NCBI RefSeq assembly: GCF_013409365.1
Contig: NZ_JACCBA010000001.1
Coordinates: 2,852,001 to 2,916,000 of the forward strand
Source of the DNA: Actinomadura luteofluorescens
GTDB taxonomy: Bacteria > Actinomycetota > Actinomycetes > Streptosporangiales > Streptosporangiaceae
Direction: 5' to 3'
Length of the DNA stretch: 64,000 nt
This document shows positions 8,774 through 15,469 of the stretch, piece after piece (positions within the stretch are counted from its first letter, which is position 1; every line of letters begins with the position of its first letter). The translations under genes and the position numbers were made by a program. The notes below the pieces were generated by a model, which did not search any database, was not told the origin of the DNA, and saw only the letters and a program-made list of their open reading frames with translations.

Positions 8774-8834
8774 GGGTGAGAGCGCTCCTGGCTTCGCCAG
8801 GGCGATCTCACCCGAGTGGCGTCGCGGACGCCAC
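8774..8834 (+). promoter_or_regulatory. Structured 5' leader of the HAD gene
   Basis: Two consecutive hairpins. The first pairs 8774-8781 with 8806-8813 and, across an asymmetric internal loop, 8787-8792 with 8796-8801. The second pairs 8816-8823 with 8827-8834 around a GCG loop. The ribosome site AAGGAG follows at 8852-8857. The first hairpin lies at the predicted 5' end of the mRNA. Confidence 0.6.
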
Positions 8835-8865
8835 AAAACCAAAGGACATGGAAGGAGTGTGCCCT

Positions 8866-9945
8866 GTGCGTAAAAGGGCGCGCGAAGCCTCGGAACCTCG
8901 AGGCTTCAATAACACCGCCGTAAGGGCGGTTCTGCGGGTGGTCCAGTTCTTCCTGGACCTCGCGCGCTGGCCGTACGGCAAGGGGGCCACCTGCTTCACC
9001 GTCCTCACGGACGGGGGGCGGGAGGCCTTGGAGGCCATCCTCGACAGGATCTGGTGGACCATCTTCCTGCTGGACCTCGACGGGAGCTGCTGGGAGATCG
9101 TGCGGCACCCCGACGAGCCCTGCGTGAAGTGCCAGCTCCACAAGGAGCTGGCACGGCTGGGGAGGCGGGCGTACCTGGTCGCGTTCCTCACCGGACGGGC
9201 CGTTGCTCAGCTTCGGAAGTTCGGGATGCTCCTCCGGCGCATCGTGGCCTTCTGCCAGTTCGGCGCAGAGAAGTGGGAGAAGGGCAAGCAGCAGGACCTG
9301 GTCCTGGTGCCGCCCGGACTGGACCACGCAATCGCGGAGCTGCGCGCAAGGCTGGCTCTGGCCGGCCTGGCGGTCAGCATCGAGGAGAAGAGGCACGGAG
9401 TCGCGGGCCACTGGGCCCTCGGCACCTCCATGACCGGCATCGAGCAGGTCATGGCGCTGTTCCAGCAGGTCGCCGACGAACTCGGCATGGCGTGCCACCC
9501 GGGCAACGGGGTGGTGGAGCTGACCCCCAAGGGTCTCAACAAGAAGGTGTCCGGCACCGCGATCATCCGGCAGTTCGTCGGGGACGAGGTGCTCGCCGAC
9601 TTCGTCGACACCTTCACCGACGAGGAGCTGGTGGTCTACCGCCAGCTCTGCGCGCACCTGGGGACGCCCAAGCGGAAGAAGGTTCTCCGCCTTCAGAAGC
9701 TCTTCAGGTTCGTGTACGTGGGAGACAGCGCCCCCGACGTACCTGTCGGCCAGCTGTTCCGGTACCTGCGTGACCGGGGCTACCACGTCCTGCTGGTGGT
9801 CGTGGCCGGTCACCAGCCCCTGGAGGAACTGGCCGATGTCGTCGTGGGCGACTCGGACGGTACGCTCCACGTCCTCCGGGACGTGGGGATCCACGCGCGC
9901 CCCTGGTGGCGCCCGGGCCGTAGCCATTCCGGCAAGGCCGCCTGA
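8866..9945 (+). CDS. HAD-superfamily phosphatase, trehalose-phosphatase (OtsB)-like
   Basis: 359-residue soluble protein with the HAD core. Motif I is 'LLDLDGS' near residue 70 (nucleophile Asp and second Asp). 'VAFLTGRAVAQLRKFGM' resembles OtsB motif II ('SGR'). 'GNGVVELTPKGLNKK' matches the motif III lysine region, and 'FVYVGDSAPD' near residue 285 is motif IV. The order and spacing resemble trehalose-6-phosphate phosphatases, but the sequence is divergent and no trehalose synthase is adjacent, so the substrate is uncertain. GTG 8866 is preferred over ATG 8848 because AAGGAG lies eight bases upstream of it. Single-gene unit between its own promoter and double terminator. Confidence 0.72.
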   Translation: MRKRAREASEPRGFNNTAVRAVLRVVQFFLDLARWPYGKGATCFTVLTDGGREALEAILDRIWWTIFLLDLDGSCWEIVRHPDEPCVKCQLHKELARLGRRAYLVAFLTGRAVAQLRKFGMLLRRIVAFCQFGAEKWEKGKQQDLVLVPPGLDHAIAELRARLALAGLAVSIEEKRHGVAGHWALGTSMTGIEQVMALFQQVADELGMACHPGNGVVELTPKGLNKKVSGTAIIRQFVGDEVLADFVDTFTDEELVVYRQLCAHLGTPKRKKVLRLQKLFRFVYVGDSAPDVPVGQLFRYLRDRGYHVLLVVVAGHQPLEELADVVVGDSDGTLHVLRDVGIHARPWWRPGRSHSGKAA

Positions 9946-9947
9946 GA

Positions 9948-9997
9948 TGGTCTCCGCCTAGGCGGAGACCAGACCCCCGGGCGTATGTCCGGGGGTC
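9948..9997 (+). terminator. Tandem hairpin terminators after the HAD gene
   Basis: Two perfect hairpins back to back: 9948-9958/9961-9971 (11 bp) and 9972-9980/9989-9997 (9 bp). They start three bases after the stop codon and end six bases before the next promoter element. Confidence 0.75.
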
Positions 9998-10002
9998 ACT
10001 CA

Positions 10003-10032
10003 TTTGCCGCTTCACCCCAGCTTCGTACGGTC
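10003..10032 (+). promoter_or_regulatory. Cluster promoter element, TerD-CAP gene
   Basis: TTTGCC (10003-10008), 18 bases, ACGGTC (10027-10032), 85 bases before the start at 10117. A short GAAC/GTTC hairpin (10039-10052) lies at the expected transcript start. Confidence 0.65.
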
Positions 10033-10116
10033 TTGGATGAACCCTTGTGTTCGCTCGGCGCGGTCGTTCCGCACTTCTCTCCTTCGTGTGGACGGCCTCT
10101 TCTGACGGGGGTATGG

Positions 10117-11502
10117 ATGCGCGAGCTGGTTGCCGGTGGGAATGTTGCGCTGCCCGGCGGTGCGATCTCGATCGAGGTGCCGGGGCCGTTCGACCTGTCC
10201 GCGCTGATCACCGGTGACGAGCGGAAGGTCGGCGGCGACCAGGACTTCGTCTTCTACAACCAGCCCTCGGCGCCGGGGGCCCGGCTGGGAGCCGGGGCCG
10301 TCATGGTGGATCCGCCGCGGCTGCGGGCCGGAGCCAGCCGGGTCACGGTGGTCGTCAGCGCGGCCGATTCCGGGACCCCCCTGAGCCGCCTGCCCGCTCC
10401 CACGCTGCGGGCCGTCGGGAGCGACGGCGCCGTGGTGGCCCGGTTCAGCCCGCCGCCCCCGGGGACGGAGACCGTCCTGCTGCTGGTGGAGATCTACCGG
10501 CGCGGTGACCAGTGGAAGCTGCGCGCGATCGGCCAGGGATACGCCGACGGCCTGGCCGGGCTCGCCCGCGACTTCGGCGTCGACGTCACCGACGACGGCT
10601 CCCAGGCCCCTCCCCCGCCCCCGGCCATGCCGCCCCCGCCCCCGGCCATGCCGCCCCCGCCGCCGCTCCCCCCTTCGCCGGCCCCCTCCCGGCCTGCCCG
10701 GCGGGCGGTGTCCGTCCGGCATCTGAACCCCTTCGCCCGCGAGGTCGCCTCCCGGCGGGCCCGGAGCGGGCTGCCGCCCGCCACGCTGGACGGCCGGCTG
10801 ACCGCCGCCGCGCAGGCGCACGCCGCCGTCATGGCCAGGAAGCGCCGGCTCGACGCCGAGGGACCGGACGGCACGTCGGTCTTCGACCAGGTCACCCTGC
10901 ACGGCTACGTCTACCTGACCGTCGACGAGCAGTTCGTGTCCGGGCCGCGCGACCTGGAGGAGTTCACCCGGTACTACCTGGACGGCGGGCAGGCGGCCGA
11001 AGCCCTGCGCAACGGGGACCTCTGCGACGTCGGCATCGGCCACGCCGAGGGGAGGGGACGCGACCGCGACCTCTACTGGACGATCCTGTGGGCGACGCCG
11101 TTCTCCCCGGCCGGCCGGTCGCGGTTCGCCGCCGAGGTCGTCTCGCTCACCAACGCCCACCGGGCCGCCCACGGGCTCCGGCCGCTCGCCGACGATCCCT
11201 GGCTGACCGCGGCCGCCCAGGCGTACAGCGAGGACATGACCGCCCGCCGCTTCTACTCCCACACCTCCCCCGAGGGAACGCAGCCCTGGGACCGCGCCCG
11301 CGCCGCCGGGTCCACCCACCTCGGCATCGGCGAGAACATCGCGTGCGGCCAGCGTTCCCCCGCCGAGGTCGTCCAGGGCTGGATGGACAGTCCCGGCCAC
11401 CGTGCCAACATCCTGAAGCCCGACTTCACCCATATCGGGGTCGGTTTCCAGGGGGGCGGCAAGGCGGGGACCTACTGGACGCAGCTCTTCGGCTCCGTGT
11501 AA
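10117..11502 (+). CDS. TerD-domain protein fused to two CAP/SCP domains
   Basis: 461 residues, no signal peptide. Residues about 1-160 match the TerD/tellurium-resistance fold: 'MRELVAGGNVALPGG', 'FDLSALITGDERKVGGDQDFVFYNQ' and 'VLLLVEIYRRGDQWKLRAIGQGYADGL'. A proline linker with a 7-residue repeat (PPPPPAM) follows at about 165-195. A degenerate CAP domain lies at about 205-330 and a canonical one at about 335-461 ('HTSPEGTQPW', 'GIGENIACG', 'GWMDSPGHRANIL', 'YWTQLFGSV'). TerD proteins bind calcium in stress responses, while CAP domains are usually exported, so their fusion in an apparently cytosolic protein is odd. Start 10117 gives a normal TerD N terminus. Confidence 0.85.
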   Translation: MRELVAGGNVALPGGAISIEVPGPFDLSALITGDERKVGGDQDFVFYNQPSAPGARLGAGAVMVDPPRLRAGASRVTVVVSAADSGTPLSRLPAPTLRAVGSDGAVVARFSPPPPGTETVLLLVEIYRRGDQWKLRAIGQGYADGLAGLARDFGVDVTDDGSQAPPPPPAMPPPPPAMPPPPPLPPSPAPSRPARRAVSVRHLNPFAREVASRRARSGLPPATLDGRLTAAAQAHAAVMARKRRLDAEGPDGTSVFDQVTLHGYVYLTVDEQFVSGPRDLEEFTRYYLDGGQAAEALRNGDLCDVGIGHAEGRGRDRDLYWTILWATPFSPAGRSRFAAEVVSLTNAHRAAHGLRPLADDPWLTAAAQAYSEDMTARRFYSHTSPEGTQPWDRARAAGSTHLGIGENIACGQRSPAEVVQGWMDSPGHRANILKPDFTHIGVGFQGGGKAGTYWTQLFGSV

Positions 11503-11544
11503 GCGGTCGCGCTTCGTTTTTCCGCCCGGTGGCGGCCTGATGGC

Positions 11545-11574
11545 GTTGCCGGTCGCCCCGAGCACCGCACGGTC
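11545..11574 (+). promoter_or_regulatory. Cluster promoter element, paralogue 1
   Basis: GTTGCC (11545-11550), 18 bases, ACGGTC (11569-11574), 80 bases before the ATG at 11655. A perfect 9-bp hairpin (11581-11589/11592-11600) begins six bases after the element, at the predicted 5' end of the transcript. Confidence 0.68.
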
Positions 11575-11654
11575 CTCTTTGCCCGGTCCTCGGACCGGGC
11601 CGTCCACACGAAGCGTGCGGACGAGCGACGACAAAGAAAAGGGAGGGATGGCAC

Positions 11655-12995
11655 ATGTCATTCCCGATCAGGCGCTACCTCGCGGAGCCCCTGTGCCAGC
11701 AGGTGCCGGAGTTTCCGCAGGTGCTCAGGCGGGTGTCGATGGCGGCGGGCGCGAGCCGCGCCGGCCTGCGGCGCGAGGTCGGCGGCCCCCGCCGGCCGCT
11801 GCGCGGTGCCTCGCTGGAGGCGTGCCTCCGACTCGAGACCATGGTGAACGGGCTGGACCTGCGCGGCGTCTTCCCCCAGCAGGAGGCCATCGTCAGCACC
11901 ACGGCGATCGGCTCGGACAGCCCCGCCTACGCCGGTTACCGCAACGGCGACGAGGTGGACCACTGGCGCATCGAAGGCGACCTGGACCACGCGTTCGGGA
12001 CCGCGCCCGAGGTCATCACGCTCCTCGTGGGCGCGGGCTGCATGCGCGACCGGCGGCGTCCGTTCGCCTGGACGTCGGAGACCAGGGTTTCGCTGGAGTC
12101 ACTGGCCTACGCGCGGAACCTGGCGCACCTGGAGCAGCGCATCGATTCCGTCGGCTTCGGCCCGAAGGGTTCCCGGCTGGGCACGCGGGAGTCACTGTGG
12201 CTCCTCGCCGGAAGTGTCGCGAAGCTGGTTCAGGCCCTGCCCGACGGGCCCAGGGTGCGGCTGCTGCTCCGTGTTCCCACCGAGGAGCACTGGCTTCCGC
12301 TGCTCCCCGCCCTGCACCGGGACTACGCCTCACCTGAACTGTGCACCAACTGGTTCGGGAGGACGAGGCGAGACCGCCGTCTCTTCAAGGAATGGTTCTC
12401 CAAACTCCTCGAAGAGATGCTGGGCGAGCACCTGCACCGTGTGGAGGTGCTCGCCTATGACGCGCTTCACGACGTCGGGAGGCTGCTCGAAGCGGCGGTC
12501 GCCCGGGGTGAGAAGCCGACGGCGGCCGGCCTTCTCGCCGAGCTGCGCGGAACGGACGAGCTCTGGGAATTCGTCCTGCGTCCGCGCATCTGGGAGGGGG
12601 TCAGGAACGAACTCGACACCGCGCAACGGTTCGCACCGGTGGATCCCTCCCGTCTGGAGGGCCTCGCCGGGCTCGTCCACGCGGCCGACGTCGTCGACCT
12701 GCTGAAGTACGGCAGCGACGGCCCGGCCATCGTGGTCGACGACGCGGACGCCGCGCGGCGCATGATCGGCCTGGCCGAGCGCTTCGCGCGGCGCCACCCG
12801 GACGGGCGGTCCCGGATGGCGGCGGTCGGGCCGCTGGGCAAGATCCTCGGCGGGGCGCCGGGGCCGTACGGCCCCTTCGCCCAGTTCCAGGGAGACGCCC
12901 ACCGAATGATGGTCGTCCCCGAGTCCGGGGACTCCCCCCATGGCGAGTGGGTGCCGACCGGCGACCTGCTCCGCGAGCTCTACTTCCTGCGGTGA
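11655..12995 (+). CDS. Conserved-pair hypothetical protein (paralogue 1)
   Basis: 446 residues, soluble, family not recognised. It aligns over most of its length, at low identity, with the gene at 15470-16852: 'AYAGYRNGDEVDHWRIEG' with 'AYAGFNLGRASEHVHIAG', 'VPTEEHWLPLLPALHR' with 'VPWRAYWLYMLSAVQR', 'LEEMLGEHLHRVEVL' with 'LREVLGDRFDRTEII', and 'DELWEFVL' with 'DELWNLLL'. Both end in a hydrophobic motif closing with LR. ATG 11655 has GGGAGGG seven bases upstream. The N-terminal 60 residues are Arg-rich. Single-gene unit in the promoter-sharing cluster. No catalytic motif is evident. Confidence 0.75.
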   Translation: MSFPIRRYLAEPLCQQVPEFPQVLRRVSMAAGASRAGLRREVGGPRRPLRGASLEACLRLETMVNGLDLRGVFPQQEAIVSTTAIGSDSPAYAGYRNGDEVDHWRIEGDLDHAFGTAPEVITLLVGAGCMRDRRRPFAWTSETRVSLESLAYARNLAHLEQRIDSVGFGPKGSRLGTRESLWLLAGSVAKLVQALPDGPRVRLLLRVPTEEHWLPLLPALHRDYASPELCTNWFGRTRRDRRLFKEWFSKLLEEMLGEHLHRVEVLAYDALHDVGRLLEAAVARGEKPTAAGLLAELRGTDELWEFVLRPRIWEGVRNELDTAQRFAPVDPSRLEGLAGLVHAADVVDLLKYGSDGPAIVVDDADAARRMIGLAERFARRHPDGRSRMAAVGPLGKILGGAPGPYGPFAQFQGDAHRMMVVPESGDSPHGEWVPTGDLLRELYFLR

Positions 12996-13020
12996 CCGCA
13001 CTGGAGTGAGCCCTACCCCG

Positions 13021-13063
13021 GTGCCCCGGTGCGGGCGGCCTCGTGCCGTCCTCACCGGGGCAC
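13021..13063 (+). terminator. Hairpin terminator after paralogue 1
   Basis: Outer stem 13021-13031/13053-13063 (11 bp) with an inner 7-bp stem. Its sequence closely resembles the terminator at 16959-16998 after paralogue 2, suggesting that gene and terminator were duplicated together. Confidence 0.7.
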
Positions 13064-13102
13064 TTCCCGTGCGGCCGCCCGGTGGCCCTCCCCACCACCG
13101 CA

Positions 13103-13132
13103 GTTGCCGTTCCTCCTCCGCTTCGCACGGTC
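13103..13132 (+). promoter_or_regulatory. Cluster promoter element, membrane-protein gene
   Basis: GTTGCC (13103-13108), 18 bases, ACGGTC (13127-13132), 63 bases before the GTG at 13196. A CTGCC/GGCAG stem (13141-13145/13160-13164) lies at the expected transcript start. Confidence 0.65.
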
Positions 13133-13195
13133 GTCCTTACCTGCCTTGTTCACGGGACCGGCAGATTCCGCATCAATCGAAATGGGGGAACGAAC

Positions 13196-13849
13196 GTGTT
13201 CACAACCCGATTCACAAGGGCTCCCGCAGTACGGGCCCTGATGGCCGTACTCGCGTGGCTCATGGTCGCCGCGGCCGTTTCCGTGGCCGCTACGGCGCTG
13301 CCCGCGGCGGGCGCGCACAAGGCCCTCTGCATGATCACGGCGGCGACCGGCGTCACCGCCCTGCTCTTCCTGCTGGCCGTGCGCCGGCCGTGGCTCCGCA
13401 GGCGCCTGGACGTCGCGGCGGTCGGCGAGCTCGGCCTCCTCGCGACCTGGACCTGGTACCGCGAGGAGTGCCTGCGTCTCGCGATCTACTCCACCTTCGC
13501 CACCCTGATGGTGCTGTGGGCGGCCGATCCGCACCTGGTTCCGATCGCGGCGATGGGCGAGGACCGCCGCTGGTCCCTGCTCTTCGCGGGAACGGCGGTC
13601 TTCCTCTACTACCGGGCCGCGAAGGCGATCCGGGCCATGCGGCACAGGATGTGGTGGAGCGGCGCCGGCCACCACCCCGTGCTGGGCGTGGTGCTCGGAA
13701 GCCTGCCGAACATCATCTTCAGCCTGCTGGGCCTGGTCTTCATGGCTCTGTCCACCTGGCAGGTCGTCCTCCCCTGCGTCATCGCGGGGGCAGCCGCGTT
13801 CTTCGCCGCGCTGACCACCCTCTGGGCGGTCCCCACGGCGAAGAACTGA
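13196..13849 (+). CDS. Multi-pass membrane protein of unknown function
   Basis: 217 residues, GTG start preceded by a GGGGGAA ribosome site. About five hydrophobic helices: residues about 13-35, 42-60, 95-112, 120-140 and 160-205. Charged cytoplasmic loops carry 'RRPWLRRRLD' and 'RAAKAIRAMRHRMWW'. I do not recognise a family. It lies between the two paralogues and upstream of the third DMT transporter, each with its own promoter and terminator, so it is probably co-regulated with them rather than co-transcribed. Confidence 0.7.
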   Translation: MFTTRFTRAPAVRALMAVLAWLMVAAAVSVAATALPAAGAHKALCMITAATGVTALLFLLAVRRPWLRRRLDVAAVGELGLLATWTWYREECLRLAIYSTFATLMVLWAADPHLVPIAAMGEDRRWSLLFAGTAVFLYYRAAKAIRAMRHRMWWSGAGHHPVLGVVLGSLPNIIFSLLGLVFMALSTWQVVLPCVIAGAAAFFAALTTLWAVPTAKN

Positions 13850-13881
13850 CCGAACGCGCTCCCAAGGCGCGGGAGCGACCC

Positions 13882-13913
13882 GAAGGCGGGGAGGAGTCAT
13901 CCTCCCCGCCTTC
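13882..13913 (+). terminator. Hairpin terminator after the membrane-protein gene
   Basis: Perfect 14-bp stem 13882-13895/13900-13913 with a GTCA loop, followed by a short T-rich stretch, 33 bases after the stop. Confidence 0.75.
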
Positions 13914-13940
13914 ATCGTTTCTCCGGCCCCGCCGCCCGGA

Positions 13941-13970
13941 GTTGCCGCCGACGACCGGCTCGGCACGGTC
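13941..13970 (+). promoter_or_regulatory. Cluster promoter element, third DMT gene
   Basis: GTTGCC (13941-13946), 18 bases, ACGGTC (13965-13970), 168 bases before the ATG at 14139. It follows the previous terminator by only 27 bases. Confidence 0.68.
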
Positions 13971-13976
13971 GTCACT

Positions 13977-14118
13977 GCGTGGCTCGGCCACGCCGTTCCG
14001 AGAAGGCTCGGGACGTGTCACCGGTTCTCGCGACCCGGTGCGCGTCCCGACCTCCCAGGTCAGGACGCGCATCGGGTTCACGGAACCACGAAACGCGCCC
14101 CGGCTCGGTCCGGGACGC
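13977..14118 (+). promoter_or_regulatory. Long structured 5' leader of the third DMT gene
   Basis: The predicted transcript opens with a 7-bp hairpin (13977-13983/13987-13993, TCG loop). A long bulged stem-loop follows over about 14020-14092, in which GGTTC, ACCCG, GCGCGTCC and GACCT each meet their complement in reverse order. A smaller GC stem comes next, then the ribosome site AAAGGAG at 14123. The nested order of complementary segments suggests a folded regulatory RNA, but it matches no riboswitch I know. Confidence 0.5.
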
Positions 14119-14138
14119 ACACAAAGGAGAGATGGCCT

Positions 14139-15206
14139 ATGGCCAGTATCATCGGCCGCCTCGGCCGAGTGCCGGGAGTCGGGCTCGTGGTCACGGTGAT
14201 CGTGTTCTACGCCCTGATGGGCGGAGACGCGGTCAGCGGCCTCGTCATCGGCGAGGCATCCCCCCTGGTGGTGGCCGTCATGGCGGGCGTCTTCGGCACC
14301 ACTCCGCTGGTCCTGCTGGCGGAGCGCGCCGCGCTCCTTCGCCGAGGCAGGCGCAAGCTGCTGCGGGAACTCGGAGCGGGACCGCTGATCAACCGCATGG
14401 CGGTCAGCAACACCTTCGTGATCCCGCTGACGCTGCTCTCCCTGCAGCGGCTGGAGGCGTTCGGGACCGTCATCGCGCTCATGTGGCTCGGTCCGCTGGC
14501 GGTGGCGATCCTGAAGATGGCGTTCGGTACTCCCCGCAGGCTCTCCGGCCTTCTGTGGCTGCCCCTGGCCGCGCCCGGGATGCTGATCCTGACCCGTGTG
14601 TGGGAGGGCAGGGCCGACGCCCTGGGTGTGCTGTTCGCAGCCGGCGCCGCGGTGTGCTACGGCAACTTCCTCTACACCTACGGCGGTCTGGGGAAGGCGC
14701 TCGGCAAGAGGGTTGACGTGGCGATCGCCGAGTCCATGATGCGGTCGACGGCCGCGCTCACCGCGCTGTCGGCGATCGTGCTCACCACGCTCGCCGCCTT
14801 CGGCACGACGGTCCCGGGCATCACACCCGGTTCCGACTGGCTGACCTGGCGGGTGGTCGGCTTCACCTGCCTGTCCGGTCTCCTGACGGGGTTCGTCGCT
14901 CAGGTCGGGCAGAACCTGATCTTCGGGCGCGGGCTCATCAAGGAGGCCACGTTCGCGGTCCTGACCGCCGTCGAGCCGACGGTGGCCCTATCGCTGGACT
15001 GGGCGGTGCTGGGGCACACGCCGACCGGTCTGGACCTGGTCGGCGCCGTCCTCGTCACCCTGGCGGGGGCCGGCTGCTACTACCAGCTCGAAGTCGGCGG
15101 CAAGCCGCCGGCCTGGCTGGTCACCTGGTCGCGGAACCGCGCGGCCGCCATGAGGGCGGCGGCGCGACGCCGTGATCGAGGCGGGAAGGGCGACCTCTCC
15201 GCCTGA
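14139..15206 (+). CDS. DMT/EamA-family transporter (third copy)
   Basis: 355 residues, ten predicted helices in two EamA halves with the usual short loops ('FGTTPLVLLAERAALLRRGRRKLL', 'SNTFVIPLTLLSLQRLEAFGTVIALMWLGPLAVAILK', 'EATFAVLTAVEPTVALSLDWAVLGHTPTGLDLVGAVLVTLAGAGCYY'). The segment 'LTAVEPTVALSLDWAVLG' is the characteristic second-repeat motif of EamA exporters. It ends in a basic tail but lacks the long C-terminal additions of the other two DMT genes in the cluster. ATG 14139 lies eight bases after AAAGGAGAG. Probable metabolite exporter, substrate unknown. Confidence 0.85.
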   Translation: MASIIGRLGRVPGVGLVVTVIVFYALMGGDAVSGLVIGEASPLVVAVMAGVFGTTPLVLLAERAALLRRGRRKLLRELGAGPLINRMAVSNTFVIPLTLLSLQRLEAFGTVIALMWLGPLAVAILKMAFGTPRRLSGLLWLPLAAPGMLILTRVWEGRADALGVLFAAGAAVCYGNFLYTYGGLGKALGKRVDVAIAESMMRSTAALTALSAIVLTTLAAFGTTVPGITPGSDWLTWRVVGFTCLSGLLTGFVAQVGQNLIFGRGLIKEATFAVLTAVEPTVALSLDWAVLGHTPTGLDLVGAVLVTLAGAGCYYQLEVGGKPPAWLVTWSRNRAAAMRAAARRRDRGGKGDLSA

Positions 15207-15245
15207 TGCGGTCGGCGGCCGTCTGACGGCCGCCGGGCCACCCGT

Positions 15246-15280
15246 GAGGCGGGGACGGAGCACTGCTCCGTCCCCGCCTC
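15246..15280 (+). terminator. Hairpin terminator after the third DMT gene
   Basis: Perfect inverted repeat of 17 bases, 15246-15262 with 15264-15280, 39 bases after the stop. A shorter GGCGGCCGTC repeat precedes it (about 15216-15236). Confidence 0.75.
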
Positions 15281-15348
15281 TTGCTGTCCGCCCCGGTCCC
15301 GCCAATCCGGTTGTTACTTCGATTACACCGACGTCATATCGAATTCCA

Positions 15349-15378
15349 CTTGCCGATCGGCTTTCGATCGGCACAGTC
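15349..15378 (+). promoter_or_regulatory. Cluster promoter element, paralogue 2
   Basis: CTTGCC (15349-15354), 18 bases, ACAGTC (15373-15378), 91 bases before the ATG at 15470. The least conserved of the seven good copies. A GCCGATCG/CGATCGGC inverted repeat occupies the spacer, and a CGTGG/CCACG hairpin (15386-15400) starts the predicted leader. Confidence 0.55.
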
Positions 15379-15469
15379 ACCTATGCGTGGCTCAACCACG
15401 TGAGTGGCTTCCGAGTCACGCCGTCCGGACTCAGTCCCGGGCGCAGTACAACCAAAAGGAGGGTTGCTC

